Part shown: positions 15,183 to 24,316 of the stretch, piece by piece
How the letters are laid out: each line of letters opens with the position of its first letter
Position numbering within the stretch: position 1 is the first letter of the stretch
NCBI GenBank assembly: GCA_947588735.1
Contig: CANQAD010000010.1
Coordinates: 1-45,910 of the forward strand
Length of the DNA stretch: 45,910 nucleotides
Direction of reading: 5' to 3'
Source: an uncultured Akkermansia sp.
GTDB taxonomy: Bacteria > Verrucomicrobiota > Verrucomicrobiia > Verrucomicrobiales > Akkermansiaceae
Notes under the pieces: model-generated
What the model was told of the DNA's origin: nothing
The model's input: the letters and a program-made list of their open reading frames with translations, nothing else
Database searches by the model: none
Made by a program: the position numbers and the translations under genes

Positions 15183-16768
15183 AGGGAAAAACACCAGCAT
15201 GTCTGTTCATGCTGGCTGCCGTGCTCGGTGGCCTTGGGGAGTTGTACGGCTGGCTCATTCCCACCATTTCGTGGCCCTTCACGGCTGCGCGGCAGATGCG
15301 TCTGCTCTCTTGTCCTGAAGAGTTTTGTCCGGCGCTTGCAGCAGATGGACGGGTTCAGTGGTTTGGCTGGCTTGTAATGCTGCTCATGTTTGCTGGGGGG
15401 CTCTTTTTGTTCCGACTAGGGAAGTTTCATTGGCCGCCGCAGACCCGGCAAGCCTTGGTGCGTTTCCGCGGCAGCAAAACAGGCGTCATTTCGCTAGGCG
15501 TTCTGATGGCGCTGCTGGCGCTGGCCGGAGCGGACCAGGCATTGGTCGGCAAACGGGCTCTGGTTGTCGTCACTACGCAGGGCGACTGGTATTTTCCGGC
15601 ATTCCGGCGACATATCCTGCCTGGCAGCGTGTTTGGACTGAGCGGCAACGCCGGCCTAGCTGAAGCGGACTACCGCTTGCTGCACGCCAGCCTGGGCAAG
15701 CCCGGCGGCCCGCAGTTCGTGCTCATGCCGCCCATTCCCTACGACCCCGCCGGCGACACCTCTCCTTTTCCCATTGAGCCATTGCCTGCCAAGAGTGGTC
15801 GTCTTTTCGCGGCAGATGCTGTCACCCCGTACGATGGTCTGGCCTGCCGACTCTACCCGGACGGAAACGTGCATTTACGCATCCGTTACCGCAAAGGCGT
15901 GCCGGATGGGGTGGCACGGGGCTGGGCTCCCGACCGTCGTGAGGTGTACAGCGCCACGTGGGAACACGGCAATCTCATCCGGGAATCTTACCGCGGCAAC
16001 GGTTCTATCTCCCATTTCCTGCAGCAAAGCAGTGTCAGGCATTTTCTTATTCACTACCACCCCGCGCCTCCTCTCTCTGGGAACCATCTGCTAGGCACTG
16101 ACAGCCGAGGTCAGGACATTGCGGCCATCCTGTTCGGTGGGCTACAAGTGAATGTGAAGGCAGCGCTCTTCTACCTGCCAATGGTGTACGGTATCGGTCT
16201 GTTCATCGGCATGCTCATGGGCTACTGGGGCGGCATATTTGACATTGTGGCTCAACGAATCATTGAAATTCTCTCCCAGTTACCGTTCCTCTTTATCGTC
16301 ATGGCAGTCACCGACATGGTGCCACAAAGCGTACGGGGGCTGCCGACCACTCTACTGCTCATGGGGCTGCTGGGATGGATGCCTGTGACCTACCTCATCC
16401 GCACTGGTGCCATGCGTGAAAAAACGCGCGATTATGTATCTGCCGCCCGAGCCATGGGAGCGAGCACGCTGCATATCATGCTGCGTCATATTCTCCCCAA
16501 CCTCTCCGGCATCATCGTCACACTCATCCCCTTCAGCTTCGTCTTTGTGGTGCTTTCACTTTCCTCTCTGGATTACTTGGGCTTCGGTCTTCCGGACACC
16601 TGCGCCAGTTGGGGACGCTTGCTCAACGACGGTCTTGCAAGGCTGTCCTGCCCCTGGATAGCATCCTCCGCTGTGGGGGCACTGGTCATCATGCTTCTTC
16701 TCATCACGTTCATTGGCGAAGCCGCACGTGAATCCACCGCGCCGCGCCGCCTCGACCACTATGAGTAA
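15179..16768 (+). CDS. yejE: YejE-like peptide ABC transporter permease
   Basis: The second permease of the importer, with 529 residues against about 340 for E. coli YejE. It has extra N-terminal membrane helices (about 10-30, 62-80 and 103-125), then a periplasmic region starting with a GDWYFP motif as in YejE. A HLLGTDSRGQD segment precedes the permease core. The core has the loop with AARAMGASTLHIMLRHILPN and the ending LSSLDYLGFGLP and FIGEAARE, both YejE-like. Residues about 134-300 form an enlarged periplasmic domain. It overlaps both neighbours. Confidence 0.85.
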   Translation: MKGKTPACLFMLAAVLGGLGELYGWLIPTISWPFTAARQMRLLSCPEEFCPALAADGRVQWFGWLVMLLMFAGGLFLFRLGKFHWPPQTRQALVRFRGSKTGVISLGVLMALLALAGADQALVGKRALVVVTTQGDWYFPAFRRHILPGSVFGLSGNAGLAEADYRLLHASLGKPGGPQFVLMPPIPYDPAGDTSPFPIEPLPAKSGRLFAADAVTPYDGLACRLYPDGNVHLRIRYRKGVPDGVARGWAPDRREVYSATWEHGNLIRESYRGNGSISHFLQQSSVRHFLIHYHPAPPLSGNHLLGTDSRGQDIAAILFGGLQVNVKAALFYLPMVYGIGLFIGMLMGYWGGIFDIVAQRIIEILSQLPFLFIVMAVTDMVPQSVRGLPTTLLLMGLLGWMPVTYLIRTGAMREKTRDYVSAARAMGASTLHIMLRHILPNLSGIIVTLIPFSFVFVVLSLSSLDYLGFGLPDTCASWGRLLNDGLARLSCPWIASSAVGALVIMLLLITFIGEAARESTAPRRLDHYE

Positions 16769-18971
16769 CCGCATTCTCAGTATTCGATTGGTTCCGCGTT
16801 TAGGCAGACTGCTCCTGATCGTTGGAACCGCGGTGTGTACGCTGAGCGGCTGCAAGGATAAAGCCATACGTGTGGGTGTGGGATGGGTCCCGCCATCGGA
16901 GGAGACGATGTCTTTCGGCTTTGCCAGAGGTGCCAACGTGCCGGATTACGTACGCTGCTGGCGGATGCCGCCAGGCTTCCGAGGTTTCCCGGAGAGGTGG
17001 AACGAGCGTGTACAAGCCTATTTGGATGCACAAATCCAACATGCGGATGAGCAGATTCGACTCGGGCAACAGCGTCTCACCAACGCCACGTCTGGTGATC
17101 GCGAAGCCATCCTCGCACGAATCAATCTGCTCACTCTTGAAGCACAGCAACTGCGCAACCGCCGTCAAATCGGCAACTACCTCATCTTCCTCACCGAAAA
17201 AGATCTGCCCGCCAACTTGCAATGGGTGCGAGGCGAGACGGAGCCGGAACTCGGCGACCCCGCCGCTATCAAAGGCGGTACCCTCCGCCTCGCTCTGCAG
17301 CGCTCTTTCCCGAACACGCTGCGTATCTTCGGACCAAACAGCAACACCTCCACCCGTCGCTACATCTACGATGATATCAACCTGCCTCTGGTGCGTTTGC
17401 ATCCCGGCACGCGCAAGCTCATACCCGGCACGGCGGATCGCTGGGCGGTTTCCCCAGGAGGACGAACCATCTACTTCCACATCGATCCGGCAGCCCGTTT
17501 CTCTAACGGCGACGCCCTCACCACGCGCGACTTTGTGGCCTCACTCTTCCTGCGAACATCTCCGCACAGCGCAGATCCCTTTTACCCGGATTTCTACCTC
17601 GCCAATTTTGCGCGCATCGTCATCTACAGCAACCATGTTCTGGCCGTCACTCTGCCGTCTCCACGTCCCTACGCCGCCTACTACGCGGGAAGTCTGCCGA
17701 GCGCCTGCACACGCTTTTACGCGGAGTACGGGCCAGACTACCCTGAACGCTACCTGTGGCGCGCAGCTCCGGTCACTGGCGGCTACGCCGTAGATGCGGG
17801 GCAGACGGTGATGGGCAGCAAACTTGTACTTTCGCGTGTGAAAGATTGGTGGGCAGCTGATCGACGTTACACCCGTCACACCTGCAATGTGGACCACATT
17901 TCCTACACCTTTATCACCGAAGCCTCCAAAATTCGTGAACTTTTCCGCATTGGGGAGCTGGATGCCATTTCTGGACGCGATGCTGACTTCTGGTACGAGG
18001 GATTGGAGATTCCGCCCGTGCATGCCGGGTTCATTCTCCGCATTATATTCCAAAATGAGTGGCCGCGCAACTGCTTCGGCTTCCACCTGAATTGCTCGAC
18101 TCCTCCTTTTGATGACGTGAATATTCGCCGCGGCTTTCACTATGCACTCAATGTGCAGGAGGTCATCGACACTCTTTTCCGGGGCGATTATCGGCGCGGG
18201 AGCTCGTACTTTTCCGGCTTCGGCGACTTCACCAATCCGCACATCCGTGCTCTGCCCTTCGATCCCTCCCGCGCTCGCGCCTGCTTTGCCGCCGCAGGCT
18301 ACACCGAGGAAGACAAGGACGGCATTTTATGTAAGCAGGACGGCACACGGTTGCAGGTTCTTGTAAGCTCGCGTGTGGATCCCACTTATGCCGCTGCCAT
18401 GAGCATTCTGAGAGCCGATGCCGCCCGCTGCGGGTTGGATTTGCAATTTGAGCAGATGGACGACACCATCTTTTACCTGAAAGTGAAAAACAAAAATTAC
18501 AGCGCGTGCATTTTTTCGTGGGGATTCAGTCCGCCGGTGCCTGATGCTGCTCCCTTCTTTCTCTCGCAGTATGCCTATGACGCGGACGGCAACCCTCTAC
18601 CCGGCACCAGCAATATCACCGCCACGGCTTCTCCCGAACTTGATCGTGCTATCATGGAGGCTCGCTCTGCGCCCACTCTGCCAATGGCCATCCGCTCCCA
18701 ACACCGTGTGCAACGGCTTATCGCTGATTCCTTCGCCTGGGTACCGGGCTGGTCCTCGCGCTTTTGGCGCTTCGCCCAGTGGCGATGGCTCCGTTGGCCA
18801 AACACAAAGGAGACGAAGTTCTGTCCACCCCTCTACTACGACCCTCTGGACAGCCACTTGTACTGGATTGATCCCGAACTCGTGCGCGAGACGCAGCGCG
18901 CCCGTGCAGAGGGACGCTGTTTCCCGGAAACTGAGCTTTTTATTCCTCTCCCCACCGAAACGCGAACATGA
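16761..18971 (+). CDS. yejA: YejA-like peptide-binding lipoprotein (SBP family 5)
   Basis: The extracytoplasmic solute-binding component, with 736 residues from ATG 16761, which overlaps the permease stop by 8 bases. The N terminus has a basic region, a hydrophobic core and a lipobox (LSGC, Cys about residue 31). A non-standard region of about 130 residues follows, including a coiled-coil-like stretch rich in Gln, Arg and Leu. The family 5 binding domain then starts at IKGGTLRLAL. Typical elements include a RFSNGDALTTRDFVAS segment, FGFHLNCSTPPFDD and a VNIRRGFHYALN block. Upstream in-frame codons exist, but the lipoprotein signal fixes the start. Expected ligand: oligopeptides; specificity cannot be read from the sequence. 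Confidence 0.87.
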   Translation: MSNRILSIRLVPRLGRLLLIVGTAVCTLSGCKDKAIRVGVGWVPPSEETMSFGFARGANVPDYVRCWRMPPGFRGFPERWNERVQAYLDAQIQHADEQIRLGQQRLTNATSGDREAILARINLLTLEAQQLRNRRQIGNYLIFLTEKDLPANLQWVRGETEPELGDPAAIKGGTLRLALQRSFPNTLRIFGPNSNTSTRRYIYDDINLPLVRLHPGTRKLIPGTADRWAVSPGGRTIYFHIDPAARFSNGDALTTRDFVASLFLRTSPHSADPFYPDFYLANFARIVIYSNHVLAVTLPSPRPYAAYYAGSLPSACTRFYAEYGPDYPERYLWRAAPVTGGYAVDAGQTVMGSKLVLSRVKDWWAADRRYTRHTCNVDHISYTFITEASKIRELFRIGELDAISGRDADFWYEGLEIPPVHAGFILRIIFQNEWPRNCFGFHLNCSTPPFDDVNIRRGFHYALNVQEVIDTLFRGDYRRGSSYFSGFGDFTNPHIRALPFDPSRARACFAAAGYTEEDKDGILCKQDGTRLQVLVSSRVDPTYAAAMSILRADAARCGLDLQFEQMDDTIFYLKVKNKNYSACIFSWGFSPPVPDAAPFFLSQYAYDADGNPLPGTSNITATASPELDRAIMEARSAPTLPMAIRSQHRVQRLIADSFAWVPGWSSRFWRFAQWRWLRWPNTKETKFCPPLYYDPLDSHLYWIDPELVRETQRARAEGRCFPETELFIPLPTETRT

Positions 18972-19969
18972 TGGATACATTACCTGCCCCCCTGCTGGAA
19001 ATACGCCACCTCACCACGGCCTTTACCGGAAAGCATGGGCTGCTGCCAGTAGTGGATGATGTGAATCTGAGCATCCCGCCGGGTGCGTGTGTGGGCATCG
19101 TGGGGGAAAGTGGTTGCGGGAAGAGCGCGGTTGCCATGAGCATCGTGCGCCTGCTGCCACAACCGAGTGGACGTATTCTCGCTGGTCATGCGCTTTTTCG
19201 CGGGAAGGATCTGCTCACCATGCCCACACGGGGACTCAACACCATCCGAGGCGCGCATATAGGCGTCATTTTTCAAGAAGCCATGCAGGCGCTCAATCCT
19301 GTGCAACGCATCGGCGATCAGATTGCTGAGCCCCTCATGCTCCACCTCGGCATGAGCGAGGGAGAAGCTCACGCGCGAGCCGTGCAACTGCTGGATGCCG
19401 TACAGGTGCCCGCCCCGGCACAACGAGCTCAGGAATACCCGCACTCACTCTCCGGAGGCATGCGCCAGCGTGTCATGATAGCCATTGCTCTGGCCTGCAA
19501 ACCTGAGTTGATCATAGCCGATGAACCTACTACTGCCTTGGATGCTACCGTGCAGCGGCAGGTGCTCGCCCTGCTGCGCGGTCTGCAACGCGAAACCAGA
19601 GCGGCAACCTTGCTTATCTCGCACAATCTGAGCATCGTCGCACAGAACTGCGACTTCGTGTACGTGATGTACGCCGGACGCGTGGTAGAAAGCGCCTCGA
19701 CAAAGGAGCTGTTCACCAACCCGCAGCACGCCTACACGCGTGCGCTCCTCTCCGCCACCATTCGACCGGAAATGCCCCGGAAATCTCCCCTGACTGGCAT
19801 CCCGGGCAGTGTACCCGCTCCCTACGAGTACGCCACCGGATGCCGCTTCTGCCAGCGAATGGGTCGCCAGTCCCCTCTCGGCCCTGAGCGACCTCACTTT
19901 GCCGAGATAGCGCCGGGGCATTTCGCCGAGCTTTGTCCCGCCTGCTGTGATATGGCTGCTGATCATTGA
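18968..19969 (+). CDS. Peptide ABC transporter ATP-binding protein (single, OppD/DppD-like)
   Basis: A 333-residue ATPase that energises the importer. Walker A is GESGCGKS (46-53), the signature is LSGGMRQRV and Walker B is LIIADEPTTALD. The C-terminal oligopeptide-type extension ends with a cysteine cluster (CRFC near 300 and CPACC near 325). E. coli YejF is a fused double ATPase and Opp/Dpp systems use two proteins, but only this one is present here. The partner must be encoded elsewhere, or the protein forms a homodimer. It starts ATGATG, overlapping the binding-protein stop, and it ends the cluster. Confidence 0.9.
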   Translation: MMDTLPAPLLEIRHLTTAFTGKHGLLPVVDDVNLSIPPGACVGIVGESGCGKSAVAMSIVRLLPQPSGRILAGHALFRGKDLLTMPTRGLNTIRGAHIGVIFQEAMQALNPVQRIGDQIAEPLMLHLGMSEGEAHARAVQLLDAVQVPAPAQRAQEYPHSLSGGMRQRVMIAIALACKPELIIADEPTTALDATVQRQVLALLRGLQRETRAATLLISHNLSIVAQNCDFVYVMYAGRVVESASTKELFTNPQHAYTRALLSATIRPEMPRKSPLTGIPGSVPAPYEYATGCRFCQRMGRQSPLGPERPHFAEIAPGHFAELCPACCDMAADH

Positions 19970-20047
19970 CTTCATGAAGGATACATGATTTCCTTTCTCC
20001 TTCTCTAAACCCTTCCCATCAAATAGAGAAGCACGAGAAATTCCGGC

Positions 20048-20076
20048 TTGCTTTTCCCAGGCACGACGGGTATAAT
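20048..20076 (+). promoter_or_regulatory. purM: purM promoter
   Basis: TTGCTT (20048-20053), 17-bp spacer, perfect TATAAT (20071-20076). The ATG lies 32 bases further on, so this message has a leader of about 25 bases, with no Shine-Dalgarno sequence visible. Confidence 0.72.
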
Positions 20077-20108
20077 GGGGGCGAATTCACCGCGTATTCA
20101 TCCTCTCC

Positions 20109-21107
20109 ATGTCATCGAAACTCACCTACAGGCAATCGGGCGTAGATACTATTGAAGCTCAATCTTTTGTCCAGAACATTAGCTCTCATGTCAAGCGTAC
20201 GCAGAAAAATCGGAAACTCTTCAATGCTTTCGGACTTTTTGCTGCAGCGTACGATTTGAGCAACTACAAGCAGCCCGTCATTGTAACGGGGACAGACGGC
20301 GTGGGGACCAAAACGGAGTTGCTTTTTGAGCAGGATATGCTGGAGACGGCGGGCAAAGACTTGGTAGCAATGAATGTAAATGATATTCTGACAACGGGTG
20401 GCGATCCCCTGCTTTTCCTGGACTACTTGGGCGTCTCCAACCTGAAGCGCGAAACCCCGCGCATCACGCGCCTGGTATCCGGCATGAGCGACTATTTGGA
20501 AAGCTGCAACTGCATCCTTGCCGGCGGGGAAACGGCTGAAATGCCCGGTGTGGTTCCCGAGGATTTGGTGGAGTTGGCCGGTTTCTGCATCGGTTGCGTG
20601 GAAAAGGAACTTATGATCAACCCCTCGAGCGTGCAGGCAGGCGACGTGCTCATTGGATACGAGAGCAATGGCTTCCATGCCAATGGCTGGAGTCTCGTGC
20701 GCCGCATTCTTGCGCAACACCCGAATCTGCTGAGCCGCGAGGAGCTGCGTGCTGCGCTCGCTCCTACACGCCTGTACAACGATGTGGTGGATCAGATGCG
20801 TGCCGTAAAGCTCACTCCCAAAGCCTACGCCCATATTACCGGCGGTGGACTGCCGGAAAATTTAGAACGTTTTTTGGGCGACAAGGGGGCAGAGCTCACG
20901 GTGCCCTTCTGGCAGAATGACCCTGTACAGAAAGTACTGCAATACGTGGATGAAGACGACCGTTTCCATACCTTCAATATGGGCATCGGCTGGGTCGCCA
21001 TCGTCTCCCCCGATCAAGTGGATGTCGCCATGAGTGTGGGCCCGCGTTCCCATGTACTTGGTACCCTGCAGCAAGGAGCTGACATCCGTGTACGGGTAGC
21101 GTCCTAG
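20109..21107 (+). CDS. purM: Phosphoribosylformylglycinamidine cyclo-ligase (AIR synthetase)
   Basis: Purine synthesis step 5: ATP-dependent ring closure of FGAM to AIR. The 332-residue protein shows a VTGTDGVGTKTEL motif, a MNVNDILTTGGDPLLFLDYL stretch, AGGETAEMPG and HITGGGLPENLER, all diagnostic for PurM. It is followed after 62 bases by purF, so the two form a small purine operon. No purine riboswitch is obvious in the short leader. Confidence 0.95.
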   Translation: MSSKLTYRQSGVDTIEAQSFVQNISSHVKRTQKNRKLFNAFGLFAAAYDLSNYKQPVIVTGTDGVGTKTELLFEQDMLETAGKDLVAMNVNDILTTGGDPLLFLDYLGVSNLKRETPRITRLVSGMSDYLESCNCILAGGETAEMPGVVPEDLVELAGFCIGCVEKELMINPSSVQAGDVLIGYESNGFHANGWSLVRRILAQHPNLLSREELRAALAPTRLYNDVVDQMRAVKLTPKAYAHITGGGLPENLERFLGDKGAELTVPFWQNDPVQKVLQYVDEDDRFHTFNMGIGWVAIVSPDQVDVAMSVGPRSHVLGTLQQGADIRVRVAS

Positions 21108-21169
21108 TTGCAGTAATCACCTCAACGACCCGCCTATCCTTTTCTCTCTCACCCCTCCTCCGACCTGCC

Positions 21170-23089
21170 ATGTCTGACCCTCTGCACCATGAATGCGGCG
21201 TTGCTGCCATTCGATTGCTCAAGCCGCTCTCGTATTTTGCAAACAAGTACGGGTCATCGGAGTGGGCATTCAATAAGCTTTTCCTGCTCATGGAAAAGCA
21301 GCATAACCGTGGTCAAGATGGTGCGGGCATAGGCTGCGTGAAGCTGAACATGCCGCTGGGAGAGCCCTATGTCTTCCGCGCCCGCAACGCTACTTCCTCC
21401 GCTCTCTCCGACATCTTTTCCGCCCAGCAGCGTAATTTACGCACTCTGCGCGAGAGCGGCGGATGGGACATGCAGGATGCTGATGCCTACAAAAAGCACT
21501 TCAACTTCGGCGGCGAGATCCTCATGGGGCACCTCCGATACGGCACCAGCGGCCAGTTTGACGAGGGTAGCTGCCACCCCTTCCTGCGCCGAACCAACTG
21601 GACTACGCGCACACTCATGTTGTTGGGCAATTTCAATATGACGAATGCGGATGAACTGAACCGTACGCTCATTGAACGCGGGCAGCATCCCATTTTCGAC
21701 ACTGATACCCAAGCCGTTCTGGAGGAAATCGGCTACTATCTGGATGAAGCCCACACGGACATCTACCGCGAGCTGCGAGACAATACCCCGGGGCGCGTCA
21801 TCCCCAGCATCATCTCTCAACGCCTCGACCTCTATGACATCATCGGCAAGGCATCGCAAGACTGGGACGGCGGTTATTGCGTCATGGGAGCCGTGGGCAA
21901 TGGAGACTTCTTCTGCCTGCGCGACCCGCATGGCATCCGCCCGTGTCACTACGTACTGACGGATGAATACCTGGCTATTGCCAGCGAGCGCGTACCGCTC
22001 ATGAGCGTCATGGAGGTAGAATGCGAAGACGTGCACGAGTTGGAGCGCGCCAGCATGATCGTCGTGAAAAGCGATGGAAAAATCTCCATCGCCCCCTACA
22101 CCACGCCGTTGGAGCCAACCCCCTGCTCTTTTGAAGCCATTTACTTCTCGCGCGGCAACGACCCCATCATCTACCAAGAGCGTAAGCAGCTCGGCGCCAA
22201 CTTGGCGGAAAAGGTGGTGGAATGCTTAGGCGATGAGAACTTTTCCAAGGCCGCCATCACCTACATTCCCAACACAGCGGAAGTTTCGTACTACGGACTG
22301 TTGGAAGGTCTGCGCGCCTACCGCCGTGACTGTGTCACCGCCGCCGTCATTGAGAACTTTCACAAGGGCACGCTCTCTGACGAGCTTATCCGTGAACTGA
22401 TCCAACGTCGCTGGCCGCGCGCGGAGAAAATTGCCCACAAGGACATCAAACTGCGCACCTTTATCTCTGAAGAAAGCAGCCGCAAGCAGTTGGCAGCTCA
22501 GGTGTATGACCTTACCTACGGCGCTGTTGGAAAGAACGAGGTGCTCATCGCCATTGATGATTCCATTGTGCGCGGCACGACGCTACGCATTTCACTGCTG
22601 CGTCTCCTGGCGCGTTCCAAGGCGCGTAAAATCATTATTCTCTCATCTGCTCCGCAGATCCGTTATCCAGACTGCTACGGCATCGACATGAGCGAGCTGG
22701 GTAAGTTCATCGCCTTCCAAGCTGCCATATCTCTCCTCAAAAAACGAGGGGATTACGCCTACATCACCGACGTGTACGATGCGTGCCGCCACCAGCTTAC
22801 TCTGCCGCCCGCGCAGCGCACCAACCCCGTTAAATCCATCTATTCTCCCTTCAGCGCTGAGGAAATCACCGACGAGATATCGCGGCTTGTCACACCGGAC
22901 AATTCGCCCTGTGAGGTGCAGATCATTTACCAAACACTCGAAGGGTTGCACTCTGCCATTGAAGGACCGTGCGGTGACTGGTACTTCAGCGGCAACTACC
23001 CCACCCCCGGCGGGTATACAACGGCCAACGTCGCTTTCATCAACTGGTATGAAGGTCGAGATGGGCGCTCGTACTCCCTGCCCGTGTGA
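21170..23089 (+). CDS. purF: Amidophosphoribosyltransferase (long form)
   Basis: The first committed step of purine synthesis: PRPP plus glutamine to phosphoribosylamine. The N-terminal Ntn glutaminase domain begins with a short propeptide and HHECGVAAI, whose Cys9 would be the nucleophile after processing. The EKQHNRGQDGAG, HLRYGTSG and NGDFFCLRDPHGIRPCHY segments follow. The PRPP-binding motif is AIDDSIVRGTT. At 639 residues it is about 150 longer than E. coli PurF and resembles the long forms seen in some other phyla. The extra length includes a C-terminal region of about 110 residues after the phosphoribosyltransferase domain. Cotranscription with purM is likely. Confidence 0.92.
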   Translation: MSDPLHHECGVAAIRLLKPLSYFANKYGSSEWAFNKLFLLMEKQHNRGQDGAGIGCVKLNMPLGEPYVFRARNATSSALSDIFSAQQRNLRTLRESGGWDMQDADAYKKHFNFGGEILMGHLRYGTSGQFDEGSCHPFLRRTNWTTRTLMLLGNFNMTNADELNRTLIERGQHPIFDTDTQAVLEEIGYYLDEAHTDIYRELRDNTPGRVIPSIISQRLDLYDIIGKASQDWDGGYCVMGAVGNGDFFCLRDPHGIRPCHYVLTDEYLAIASERVPLMSVMEVECEDVHELERASMIVVKSDGKISIAPYTTPLEPTPCSFEAIYFSRGNDPIIYQERKQLGANLAEKVVECLGDENFSKAAITYIPNTAEVSYYGLLEGLRAYRRDCVTAAVIENFHKGTLSDELIRELIQRRWPRAEKIAHKDIKLRTFISEESSRKQLAAQVYDLTYGAVGKNEVLIAIDDSIVRGTTLRISLLRLLARSKARKIIILSSAPQIRYPDCYGIDMSELGKFIAFQAAISLLKKRGDYAYITDVYDACRHQLTLPPAQRTNPVKSIYSPFSAEEITDEISRLVTPDNSPCEVQIIYQTLEGLHSAIEGPCGDWYFSGNYPTPGGYTTANVAFINWYEGRDGRSYSLPV

Positions 23090-23169
23090 CCTTCCACCTG
23101 GCGCTTCGGCTCCGGTGTCGGTCCGCCTCATCGCCCCTCCCTCGAACTCCCCGCAAACATCACGCCACG

Positions 23170-23778
23170 ATGCCCGATAACGCCACACCCCAGGATTGGA
23201 ATGAGCTTCCGGATGAAGAGCTCATCCGCATCACTTTGTCTGGGGAAACACGGGCATTTGACGAACTCGTTCACCGTCACAGCCGCAAACTGCACGCCAT
23301 GCTGCTGCAGATGCTCGGCTCCGAAGCCGATGCGTACGATGTGGCTCAAGAAGCCTTTCTTCGTGCTTTTCGTTCGCTGCGCTATTTCAATCAGAAGAGC
23401 GCTTTCTACACTTGGCTGTACACCATCGCCGCGAACCAAGCCCGCAATTTTTTACGCAAGCGCAAGCGCGAGAACTCCTTCAGCATCGATGATGATGAAA
23501 ACGGTGCTCCCTTGGAAAAGGACAGTGAACTTGCCGACCAGGCCCTGGATGCCGATCCCGTGCGCGGCGCCCACATCACCGACATCAAGAAACGTCTCCG
23601 GAAGGCTCTCGATCAACTCTCTCCCGCCCACCGCGAAGTCGTCACTCTCTGTGATATTATGGGACTTTCCTATCAGGAAATTTCCAAGATGCTGCACGTC
23701 TCTGAAGGCACCCTGCGCTCCCGTATCTTTTACGCCCACAAGCAGCTTCAAAGCCTCCTCGGTGATTTGGATCGCTGA
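23170..23778 (+). CDS. ECF-type RNA polymerase sigma factor
   Basis: A 202-residue sigma-70 family (RpoE-like) factor. Region 2 spans about 15-90, with a DELVHRHSRKLHAMLLQMLG helix, a DAYDVAQEAFLRAFRSL block and a FYTWLYTIAANQARNFLRKR segment that would bind the -10 element. Region 4 follows after an acidic linker, with LSPAHREVVTLCDIMGLSY and a helix-turn-helix ending SEGTLRSRIFYA. The frame is open back to a GTG that overlaps the purF stop, but the ATG at 23170 gives the usual ECF N terminus, so it is preferred. No anti-sigma gene follows. Its signal is unknown. Confidence 0.88.
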   Translation: MPDNATPQDWNELPDEELIRITLSGETRAFDELVHRHSRKLHAMLLQMLGSEADAYDVAQEAFLRAFRSLRYFNQKSAFYTWLYTIAANQARNFLRKRKRENSFSIDDDENGAPLEKDSELADQALDADPVRGAHITDIKKRLRKALDQLSPAHREVVTLCDIMGLSYQEISKMLHVSEGTLRSRIFYAHKQLQSLLGDLDR

Positions 23779-23954
23779 TTTGTCCTCCCTTGCGAATACT
23801 ACTTTTCTCTCCCCCGTTTTGGCAGAGCTCAAGGAGGCCCTCAACTTGGTGAAATTGACGTAGTAGCGATTGACAGCGTCGATGCAGGAACGCTTGTGAA
23901 GGAAGGGTCCGAAACGTACGGGATAAAAAGTAACAGCTGACGGCACATGACCGG
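23779..23954. other. Intergenic stretch after the sigma factor gene
   Basis: No supported gene. A minus-strand open frame here encodes a short stretch with aromatic and basic residues (FYPVRFGPFLHKR, then AVNRYYVNFTKL) that could be the remnant of a lost gene, but I cannot place it in a family. Copy B of the repeat begins directly after. Confidence 0.3.
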
Positions 23955-24189
23955 GGCAAACGTATGGGAAATGCGGTTACTATTGACGATTGGTGATTTG
24001 TGAATTACGATTTATTGACAATGTGCGCATTACGCAGTTTTTTTTCGAATCCTGAACGTATGCTGGAGAGTTCTTGAGAGCAGTCACCATGATAACTGCC
24101 TGTTGTCATTTTTTTGATGCGTATCAACGATAATATCAGCCAACAAGAGCATTTTCTCCGTTGATGAACTTCTCCCAAATGCGGTTGCC
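23955..24189 (+). repeat. Intergenic inverted-repeat element, full copy B
   Basis: A 235-bp element, closely similar to copy A throughout. The left end GGCAAACGTATGGGAAA and the reverse complement of the right end (GGCAACCGCATTTGGGAG) form imperfect terminal inverted repeats that match each other and those of copy A. The heptamer section is more degenerate (TTGACGATTGGTGATTTGTG). Both terminator-like hairpins and the TCAGCCAACAA block are kept. Confidence 0.85.
24024..24115 (+). terminator. Two tandem terminator-like hairpins in copy B
   Basis: Hairpin 1: TGCG (24024-24027), loop CATTA, CGCA (24033-24036), G and eight T. Hairpin 2: ATGATAAC (24089-24096), loop TGCCT, GTTGTCAT (24102-24109), then seven T to 24115. 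The stem of hairpin 2 differs from copy A but still pairs, which argues for selection on structure or recent origin. Confidence 0.6.
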
Positions 24190-24287
24190 TTGGACACATG
24201 GTAAGCCAAAGACCTCGTCCTTTCCGTTCCACGTTCACTGTCCGAAAAAGACCCTCTTAACACGCACATTTTTCACGTTCTTTGGAC

Positions 24288-24316
24288 TTGACTTTCCACG
24301 AGCGCGCCGCCATAAT
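24288..24316 (+). promoter_or_regulatory. tRNA-Ser promoter flanked by a GC-rich inverted repeat
   Basis: TTGACT (24288-24293), 17-bp spacer, CATAAT (24311-24316). The -10 box lies in the loop of an inverted repeat, AGCGCGCCGC (24301-24310) against GCGGGCGCGCT (24317-24327, one bulged G). The right arm also forms a GC-rich discriminator, as expected for stable-RNA promoters. Confidence 0.7.

Noticed and set aside
20077..20108. Purine riboswitch before purM
   Set aside because: The leader is only about 25 bases, too short for an aptamer.
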